Shown here: in pieces, positions 26,064-32,522 of the stretch
Numbering within the stretch: the first letter of the stretch is position 1
Layout: every line of letters begins with the position of its first letter
Source: CAYPHA01 sp964410215
Lineage (GTDB): Bacteria > Calditrichota > Calditrichia > Calditrichales > CAYPHA01
Reading direction: 5' to 3'
Assembly: GCA_964410215.1 (NCBI GenBank)
Contig: CAYPHA010000051.1
Location: 1-32,522, forward strand
DNA: 32,522 nt
Position numbers and translations under genes: made by a program
Notes under the pieces: model-generated
Told to the model about the DNA's origin: nothing
Database searches by the model: none
What the model saw: only the letters and a program-made list of their open reading frames with translations

Positions 26064-26336
26064 AATTATTGTTCAATAAAGCAAAAATATTCTTTGTTTT
26101 TGTTATGTAATTAATTATTTTAATATGAAATTTTAAAATAGTTTGTTTTGTCTTGAAAAAAACAAATAATAAATTTCAGCATGATGCAGTTGATTGTCCT
26201 ATTCTTCAGTTGATTAAACCTGTAGACGATCTGAACAGTTTAAAAAAATTTTGTAAACGCGCCTTGCAGAAATTGACCAGTCCCCAACTTTAAATAAACG
26301 AAACATACAAGACATATAACAAAATGGGATGTTGCC
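26064..26336 (+). promoter_or_regulatory. AT-rich leader before the receptor gene, with a stem-loop
   Basis: The 273-base gap is strikingly AT-rich. It contains an imperfect inverted repeat at 26127-26177 (GAAATTTT...TTTGTTTTG against AAAACAAA...AAATTTC), which could end the enzyme transcript or be a regulatory hairpin. This is the only other long gap besides the repeat element at 12063, so a separate promoter for the receptor pair is plausible. No -35/-10 or Bacteroidota-type -33/-7 pair with correct spacing could be chosen with confidence. The sequence just before ATG 26337 (GGGATGTTGCC) is a weak Shine-Dalgarno match. Confidence 0.4.
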
Positions 26337-29069
26337 ATGAATCAAAGTATCAAACACACCGCATGTGCCCTCTGGCTCTCTTTTATCTTTGTTTGTATCG
26401 TTACCGGACAAACAACAGGTAAAATCGCCGGATATGTAGAAGATGCCAGTTCCGGGGAAGCTCTGGCCGGAGCGAATGTTTTTATTCAGGGAACCAGTCT
26501 CGGCGCCTCAACGGACCTGGAAGGTAATTATTATATTATTAATGTTCCGCCCGGTACCTATGATGTGGTGATTCAGATGATCGGTTATAAGGAAATGACC
26601 TTCAAAAATGTGCGTGTCAGTACGAATACCACCCTGACAATCAACGGCGAAATGGAACAGGCGATCATGGAAGGTGAAACCATCGTTGTCGAAGTAGATA
26701 AGGTCGCCACCAAAAAAGACCAGACCGGATCCTCATTGACGATCAGTTCCGACCAAATGGAACTCTTACCGGTTGAGAGTATAAGCGGGGTGGTCAGTAT
26801 GCAGGCGGGAGTGGTTGCCGGTCATTTCCGAGGCGGCCGGGCAACAGAAGTATCCTATCTTGTTGACGGACTTCAGGTTGACGAGGGCTTTGGCGGTACC
26901 GGACGTGCCGTTACCATTGAAACAGAAGCCATCGAAGACCTCGAAGTGATTAAGGGAACCTTCAATGCCGAGTATGGAAGGGCGATGAGCGGCGTTGTCA
27001 ATGCCGTCACTAAAGAAGGCGGCAGAAACTGGCACGGATCTTTCTCGAGTAGTCTCTCGAATTATTTTACGAGTCATACGGATGTATTTCTGGGACTGGA
27101 TGAAGGATACCTGACACGTAATCTGAGTCAGGATTACAAACTTCAGCTTGATGGACCGATCTGGAAAGACAAAATAAACTTCTTTGGAAACTACCGCCGG
27201 CAGATTATAAACGGACATCTTAATGGAATCCGCCGTTTCACCGCACGGGACTACAGCGATTACACAAGTGGAAATCCCAATGATTGGCATATTGAAAATA
27301 CCGGTGATAATGAAATAGTCAGTATGAATAAAGGGTGGTATCATTCCTTTCTTGGAAAAATTACCTTCAAACCCATTTCCAGATTAAAAATGAGTACCAT
27401 GTTCACCTTTAATGACGATATAGGGAGAGGATACAGCCATGGTCTTAAATATAATCCGGATTATCCCGGGAATAATTACCACAGGTCCTACATGTATACG
27501 TTTACCTTGAATCATACGCTTGCGCCCTCTCTGTTTTATGAATTCAAAGCTTCATTCATAGACAATAAATATGATTCTTATAAATTTGAAGATCCCCTGG
27601 ATGAACGCTATTTGCATCCCCGCTACAATGGTACGGGGCATACCGGATTTAGCACGGGTGGTCTGGCAGGACCTGGTAAATCGATGTCTTATTACGAAGA
27701 TACCAATATTAAATATGATATTACCTGGCAGGCTAATATGAACCATAGCTTCAAAGCAGGTGTGCTGTATACCCATCATTATATTAATAAAGACCGTATA
27801 GATGTGCGTAATAAATGGTCCGGTCTTCCTGAAGAAAACCAGTTTGTCGTCGATCCGCAAACGGGGAAAATCGACTGGCCCTATTATGAACTGGAAATAG
27901 TACCGCAAACGGAAAAAACAATGGGCATCTATGAAGTGGAACCCTTTGAATTCTCCGGTTATTTACAGGATAAGATGGAATTTGAAGACATGGTAATCAA
28001 TCTCGGTCTCCGCTATGATTATTTCTATTCGGACCAGGTCTATCCGACGGACCGCCGTAATCCATCAAACCAGCTGAACCTGCCCGACAGCATGATGACC
28101 ACTTATAAAAAAGCCGATCCGCAAACACAACTGAGTCCGCGTCTTGGACTGGCGTATCAGCTGGGTGACCGGGCGGTACTGCACTTCAGTTATGGACATT
28201 TTTTTCAGATGCCACCCATGTATGCGCTTTATGAAAATAATATCTTCCGTGTACCTGTCAACGATTTCGGTACCACTATGGGAAATGCCGAATTGCATCC
28301 CCAAAAGACGGTCCAGTATGAAATCGGTCTGTGGCAGGAGTTGCTGAAAGGTCTGGGTGTTGAAGTCTCACTTTATTATAAAGACATCTATGACCTGCTG
28401 AGTACCCGGATCATCTCAACCTATAACCAGATTGAGTATGGATTATACACAAACAAGGACTATGGGAATGCACGCGGTTTGGAGGTTAAAGTTGATTTTA
28501 CTATGCGACCGATATTTGCCAGCATGAACTATACCCTTGCCTATACAAAGGGAAATGCGGATAATCCGACACAGACATTTACCCGTGCCGGAAACAGTAT
28601 GGATCCGATCAAACGCCTTATTCCGATGAGCTGGGACCAGAGACATACGCTGAACCTGACAGCAGGTTATTCAACTCCGAAATATGGTGTTACCCTTACC
28701 GGTTATTATAACTCAGGAACACCATACAGCTTTACGCCGCAGCCGGAAAGCCCCCTGACACTGATCAATTTATATCAGAACAATGACACGAAACCGACAA
28801 CGTATTCTGTTGACCTGAATTCCTATTACGCGTTTTCGGTATTTGGCGATATCCGGGCCAGAGTTACCCTGCGTGTCTATAACCTGCTCGACCGTAAAAA
28901 TGCAGCCTGGGTGTATAATGATACCGGTCAGGCCTACACAACAGTCGTACGGGAAGCTGATATAGTCTCTCACAGGAGTAATTTCAACAATTATTATGAT
29001 CGTGTAAAAAATCCAACGGCCTTCTCTGCGCCAAGGGAAATTAAAATAGGACTTGGTTTTGAATTCTAA
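26337..29069 (+). CDS. TonB-dependent outer-membrane receptor with carboxypeptidase-regulatory-like N-terminal domain
   Basis: 910 residues. A signal peptide (to about 25, ending VTGQ) is followed by a carboxypeptidase D regulatory-like beta domain at about 29-112 (GKIAGYVEDASSGEALAGANV, YDVVIQMIGYK). The plug domain at about 125-240 has VSYLVDGLQVDEGFGG and GTFNAEYGRAMSGVVNAVTK. The beta-barrel runs from about 250 to the end and closes with GLGFEF, the C-terminal Phe expected for an outer-membrane barrel. It would import glycan fragments using TonB energy. SusC proteins of Bacteroidota are usually above 1000 residues and have a SusD neighbour; this one is shorter and has none in view. The next gene, 42 bases away, is probably its functional partner. 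No sigma/anti-sigma signalling extension is seen at the N-terminus. Confidence 0.92.
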   Translation: MNQSIKHTACALWLSFIFVCIVTGQTTGKIAGYVEDASSGEALAGANVFIQGTSLGASTDLEGNYYIINVPPGTYDVVIQMIGYKEMTFKNVRVSTNTTLTINGEMEQAIMEGETIVVEVDKVATKKDQTGSSLTISSDQMELLPVESISGVVSMQAGVVAGHFRGGRATEVSYLVDGLQVDEGFGGTGRAVTIETEAIEDLEVIKGTFNAEYGRAMSGVVNAVTKEGGRNWHGSFSSSLSNYFTSHTDVFLGLDEGYLTRNLSQDYKLQLDGPIWKDKINFFGNYRRQIINGHLNGIRRFTARDYSDYTSGNPNDWHIENTGDNEIVSMNKGWYHSFLGKITFKPISRLKMSTMFTFNDDIGRGYSHGLKYNPDYPGNNYHRSYMYTFTLNHTLAPSLFYEFKASFIDNKYDSYKFEDPLDERYLHPRYNGTGHTGFSTGGLAGPGKSMSYYEDTNIKYDITWQANMNHSFKAGVLYTHHYINKDRIDVRNKWSGLPEENQFVVDPQTGKIDWPYYELEIVPQTEKTMGIYEVEPFEFSGYLQDKMEFEDMVINLGLRYDYFYSDQVYPTDRRNPSNQLNLPDSMMTTYKKADPQTQLSPRLGLAYQLGDRAVLHFSYGHFFQMPPMYALYENNIFRVPVNDFGTTMGNAELHPQKTVQYEIGLWQELLKGLGVEVSLYYKDIYDLLSTRIISTYNQIEYGLYTNKDYGNARGLEVKVDFTMRPIFASMNYTLAYTKGNADNPTQTFTRAGNSMDPIKRLIPMSWDQRHTLNLTAGYSTPKYGVTLTGYYNSGTPYSFTPQPESPLTLINLYQNNDTKPTTYSVDLNSYYAFSVFGDIRARVTLRVYNLLDRKNAAWVYNDTGQAYTTVVREADIVSHRSNFNNYYDRVKNPTAFSAPREIKIGLGFEF

Positions 29070-29111
29070 AGAAAATAGGGATGAGTATAAAAAAAGGTGA
29101 GTTAACGTAAC

Positions 29112-32100
29112 ATGAAAAACATTCTATTTGCATTTTTTCTTCTGTCATTCATCATTTTAAACGGAAGCCTGGACGTTTTTGCGCAGGGGCGCCTTTACGA
29201 GGGACCTGAAGATCCGGCTGCGGATCCTTCGGAAATGCGTGAAGGCTATATGAATGGTAACCGTGTACTGCTCTACTTTCAAAATCAGGGGAAGATTGCA
29301 GATATTTTTCGGTTTGGTTACAATAATCCGCGCGACAGCAAATGGCCTAATAATTACCTCGGTACAAGGATGATCGATGTGGGCACTTTTGTCGTATTCA
29401 GCAAAGTCTATGTCACAGAGGACTCGATACCGGTTACAGATCTTGATGAGGTCGCCGGATTAAGAATGGCCGGACAAATCGATTCACTGATATTCGTTCA
29501 ATCCGGATGGGGTTGGATTGCTGATAAAAACTATGATGAAACCGTCATATGGCAATTCCACCCGGTTAAAGGATATCTCAATCCGACCCAGGATTATGTG
29601 GCCATGAGCAATAAACCGGATTCCTGGCCTCTTGAAGGATGGCCTTCCCGTGGATTTGAAACCAAATGGCCAGGGGAATGGAACGGTCGTTTCGGCAGGG
29701 GGATCAAGTATGCTGACCTGGAAAGCTACTATGTTACAAATGACGCTCAGGATCTGGAAAAAATTGTACAGCGAGGTGATCCCGAAGAGAATGTAATCAA
29801 GGAAGGTCGAAGGTATTATCCCAGACCGGGGAGATATATCGGTGATCTGAATCCGGGCGTGACCGTGCAAAAAGGATATCCCTGGGGCGGATTGGGCCTG
29901 CGGGTGGCTGCACGTGGTTTTCAATGGAACAACCCGGAGGCAAAGGATATTATTTTCTGGGAGTTTGATATAACCAATATTTCCGACTATGATCTGCCGA
30001 TAAGCGGTTTCGGTTATGATATCGATATGGCCCTGGGTGACGAACATTCGCCGGATGACGATGTTGGGTATTTCAACAAAGAATTGGATATGGTTTATGT
30101 ATGGGATTGGGATGGTGTCGGTGTCGGGGGGTTGATACCCGGGACTTTTGCTACCGCTTATCTGGAAAGTCCGGGACTGGCCTATGACAATATCGATAAT
30201 GATGAGGACGGTCTTGTCGATGAGAAACGTGATAATCCTGCCGGCAATCTTATTGGGCCGTATGACAATATCGAAAATCTTTCTAATTTCCTTGCATTCT
30301 ATAATTTAGATGAAAGTGATCTGAAGGAGCATTATGAAGGCGATGAGGACCAGGATTGGCAGGACGGACTTGATTTAAACGGTAACGGAACCTATGCAAT
30401 GCTGAATGATGAAGGTTACTGGGTTCCGGAACCTGGCGAGCAACCGGGTGATGATGTGGGCCTTGATGGCGTTGGTCCGTTGGATATCAATTATAATGGT
30501 CCGGATGAAGGAGAATGTAATCATAAACCGGATTTTCGGGAAGGTGAAGGCTGTGAACCGAATTTTGCTGTCACCGATGTATCGGAATCCGACATGTTGG
30601 GTTTAACAACATTTCGGCTGATGCAGGATACCGAACGATCGAGTAAGAATTGGTTTCACATCGATGATGAAACATGCTTCGAATTCCTCGATGCACGTGT
30701 ATTTGAAGAATTTTCCGGTGCACAACCCCAACGACTCGGGTTTGCAGCAACTTCATCGACATTTTCACTTTATAAAGGACGGACAGAAAGGATTTCAGTC
30801 GGCCTGCTTCACGCTTATGAAAATTTACAGGAAATATCCGCTCCGGGGCATATTGCAAGAAATCTGTTTGTATTGAAAAAAACGACACAGATCATTTATG
30901 AATCCGATTACCGCTTTGCCCAACCTCCCCTTCTTCCGACTCTGACCGCAACCGCTGGTGACGGTAAGGTGTTTTTAAGCTGGGACGATCTTGCAGATAA
31001 ATACACGCGTGAACCCTTTCTTGGCAGGATCAATGATTTCGAGGGATATAAACTGTATAAATCGACGGATAAATATTTTCAGGATACCGAAATCATTACG
31101 GATAATCAGGGTGCCAGAGCGAGTAAAAAACCCATTTTCCAATGCGATCTCGTTAATGATATTTTCGGTAATGCGGATTTTGGCGAAGTCGGCGGTGTGG
31201 AATATTACCTCGGTGATGATACAGGGATCAGCCATTATTTTGTCGATGATCAGGTCCAGAACGGCCGGACCTATTACTATGCCATCGTCGCCTATGACTT
31301 CGGTGCTCCGGAAATCGGGGACGGCATTTCACCGACGGAAAATAATATTACCATAGAATTGGATGAGGCGGAAGAAATTATCCGCATGGGTAAAAATGTA
31401 GCGGTTGTCGTTCCTCATCAGAAAGCAGCCGGATATCAGGATCCCTCCATTACTGAAAATGAAACCGACCTGATTGGGAATGCGTCGGTCGTTCCCAGTA
31501 TTTACGACCGGGATGCAGTTAAGGCTAATCATACTTATAAGGTAAAGTTCAGCACAGATACACTAGGCACCGTTGTCAGGGATCAGAACCGGAGACATCC
31601 GCTCGATCTGGTTACGGTAAACAACGGGTTAAAAGTATACGATGTAACGGCAGGAAACAAATTAGTATATGAGGAAAATGTAAATAGTTACCCTTTTAAG
31701 AATATCATGGAACGTGATGACAGGAATACCACACTGCTGGAAGGACAATCCAAAGTTGTTAAAACACGATATTATACATCCGCTGAACTTAAGACCGATA
31801 GCTTTGACGGTATCCAACTCATTTTAACCGGAATGAATGGATATTTTCCACCAGAGCATACAATTCCAGCGCCACAGGGCGGTATGAATCCGGAATCCAG
31901 TGGCTGGTTGACCGGAAATGCTCCGATGACGGTGAAACCCAGTAAGTATGAATATTACGGTTTCCCCTTCATGTATGATATTATTTTTACAGATAATGAT
32001 TCAGCCTATGTAGGTATCGTATCACGCAGTACCGGAGTTTCAAATCTGAATAGCGCCGGTGCGGAATTTCTCTTTAACGAAGCGTTTCCGTTTTATGTCA

Positions 32101-32522
32101 TAAACAGGCATTCCGTCAATGCAGAAGGTGAGTATGAACGAATGGATCTGATCGTTGAGGACCTGAATATGAACGGTCGTTACGATATTCTGGAGGACCG
32201 CGTGTTGGTTGGCCATGCAACCATCAGGGTAAGCAATTTCGGTACGCTTATCGGATGGGGAGGGACGGTTTTCGGGATTGACTTTCTCGGAGCCGAGAAT
32301 GAGAATGATTTGCCGTCGGATGGAGACATTTACCGGTATGATTTTTTGAGACCGTTCAGTACCCAGGACTCGATCATGTTTACAGTTGAAGGATCAGCTG
32401 AGATCTCCGAAATGAATCTGAATTCGACAATGGATGACATTAAGGTCGTACCGAATCCGTATGTAATGACGAACATGATGGAGCCCGCCGTTGCGAACAA
32501 GTTTCTGAATCAGCGCCGAAGA
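29112..32522 (+). CDS. giant secreted or surface protein next to the receptor, 3' partial
   Basis: The frame is open without a stop from ATG 29112 to the last base, 1137 codons, and the 3' end lies outside the window. A signal peptide (to about 25, ending DVFAQG) comes first. A large beta-rich region contains aspartate-rich calcium-loop-like motifs (NIDNDEDGLVDEK near residue 365, EDQDWQDGLDLNGNG near 415). A fibronectin III-like domain at about 615-735 ends in TYYYAIVAYDFG. A further beta domain leads to VVPNPYV near 1117, which in proteins of this type comes just before the C-terminal sorting domain. I do not recognise a named family. Proteins with this outline are found beside TonB receptors in several uncultured FCB-group lineages, so a surface glycan-binding partner role is inferred from position. 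AAAAAAGGTGAG stands about 13 bases before the start. Confidence 0.8.
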   Translation, partial: MKNILFAFFLLSFIILNGSLDVFAQGRLYEGPEDPAADPSEMREGYMNGNRVLLYFQNQGKIADIFRFGYNNPRDSKWPNNYLGTRMIDVGTFVVFSKVYVTEDSIPVTDLDEVAGLRMAGQIDSLIFVQSGWGWIADKNYDETVIWQFHPVKGYLNPTQDYVAMSNKPDSWPLEGWPSRGFETKWPGEWNGRFGRGIKYADLESYYVTNDAQDLEKIVQRGDPEENVIKEGRRYYPRPGRYIGDLNPGVTVQKGYPWGGLGLRVAARGFQWNNPEAKDIIFWEFDITNISDYDLPISGFGYDIDMALGDEHSPDDDVGYFNKELDMVYVWDWDGVGVGGLIPGTFATAYLESPGLAYDNIDNDEDGLVDEKRDNPAGNLIGPYDNIENLSNFLAFYNLDESDLKEHYEGDEDQDWQDGLDLNGNGTYAMLNDEGYWVPEPGEQPGDDVGLDGVGPLDINYNGPDEGECNHKPDFREGEGCEPNFAVTDVSESDMLGLTTFRLMQDTERSSKNWFHIDDETCFEFLDARVFEEFSGAQPQRLGFAATSSTFSLYKGRTERISVGLLHAYENLQEISAPGHIARNLFVLKKTTQIIYESDYRFAQPPLLPTLTATAGDGKVFLSWDDLADKYTREPFLGRINDFEGYKLYKSTDKYFQDTEIITDNQGARASKKPIFQCDLVNDIFGNADFGEVGGVEYYLGDDTGISHYFVDDQVQNGRTYYYAIVAYDFGAPEIGDGISPTENNITIELDEAEEIIRMGKNVAVVVPHQKAAGYQDPSITENETDLIGNASVVPSIYDRDAVKANHTYKVKFSTDTLGTVVRDQNRRHPLDLVTVNNGLKVYDVTAGNKLVYEENVNSYPFKNIMERDDRNTTLLEGQSKVVKTRYYTSAELKTDSFDGIQLILTGMNGYFPPEHTIPAPQGGMNPESSGWLTGNAPMTVKPSKYEYYGFPFMYDIIFTDNDSAYVGIVSRSTGVSNLNSAGAEFLFNEAFPFYVINRHSVNAEGEYERMDLIVEDLNMNGRYDILEDRVLVGHATIRVSNFGTLIGWGGTVFGIDFLGAENENDLPSDGDIYRYDFLRPFSTQDSIMFTVEGSAEISEMNLNSTMDDIKVVPNPYVMTNMMEPAVANKFLNQRRR

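Noticed and set aside
26260..26320. Sigma-70 type promoter (TTGACC ... TAAATA) before the receptor
   Set aside because: The spacing between the two boxes is about 12 bases, too short to be credible.
30660..30760. Possible frameshift in the giant secreted protein near FEEFSGAQPQRLG
   Set aside because: Reading the frame base by base from 29112 gives 1137 uninterrupted codons with sensible sequence on both sides.
29112..32522. SusD-like protein after the receptor
   Set aside because: The protein is more than twice the usual SusD length, has beta-rich and fibronectin-like sequence, and lacks a lipobox and helical repeat pattern.

Overview
The window is one 32.5 kb run of genes, all on the + strand. 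It looks like a glycan-degradation locus of a Gram-negative bacterium. Three features suggest the wider Fibrobacteres-Chlorobi-Bacteroidetes (FCB) group: a TonB-dependent receptor with an N-terminal carboxypeptidase-regulatory-like domain, a type IX secretion-like C-terminal tail on one enzyme, and a very large secreted protein with a 'PNPYV' motif next to the receptor. No SusD-like partner is visible, so a lineage such as KSB1, Calditrichota or Marinimicrobia is more likely than classical Bacteroidota. The taxonomy is inference; there is no marker gene in the window.

Layout. 1-1866 is the 3' part of a GH29 alpha-L-fucosidase with two accessory domains. 1984-3393 is an S1 sulfatase. 3524-6202 is a GH3 beta-glycosidase with an inserted PA14 domain. 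6207-7982 is a secreted beta-propeller (GH43/GH117-like) protein whose last ~27 residues look like the C-terminus of a VapB antitoxin. It overlaps by one base a vapC toxin gene broken by one in-frame TAG (7982-8362). 8457-10391 is a PNGase F-like amidase with a type IX-like tail. 10409-12007 and 12364-13803 are two more sulfatases, separated by a nested inverted-repeat element. 13805-15469 is a GH141-like beta-helix gene that carries a nonsense codon and appears to have lost the middle of its catalytic helix. 15547-16887 is a fourth sulfatase. 16939-19332 is a propeller-GH29 fusion, followed by a closely related stand-alone GH29 (19381-20781). 20810-23044 is a GH36/clan-D-like enzyme of uncertain family. 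23166-26063 is a GH2 enzyme. 26337-29069 is the TonB-dependent receptor, and 29112 to the window end is the start of the giant secreted partner protein.

How it works together (inference). Three GH29 fucosidase modules, a GH141-like gene and four Cys-type sulfatases point to a sulfated, fucose-rich glycan such as fucoidan or a sulfated fucosylated animal or algal glycan. The PNGase F-like enzyme suggests that at least part of the substrate is glycoprotein N-glycan. GH2, GH3 and GH36-like enzymes would remove other sugars. The receptor and its large neighbour would bind and import fragments. All four sulfatases have a twin-arginine-type leader, and at least two have good lipoboxes. No regulator, sugar kinase, sulfatase-maturation enzyme, transposase, tRNA, rRNA or CRISPR array was seen.

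The most unusual points are the antitoxin tail on a secreted enzyme beside a dead toxin, the propeller-fucosidase fusion with its neighbouring paralogue, the doubly damaged GH141-like gene, and the probably unassigned GH36-like family.
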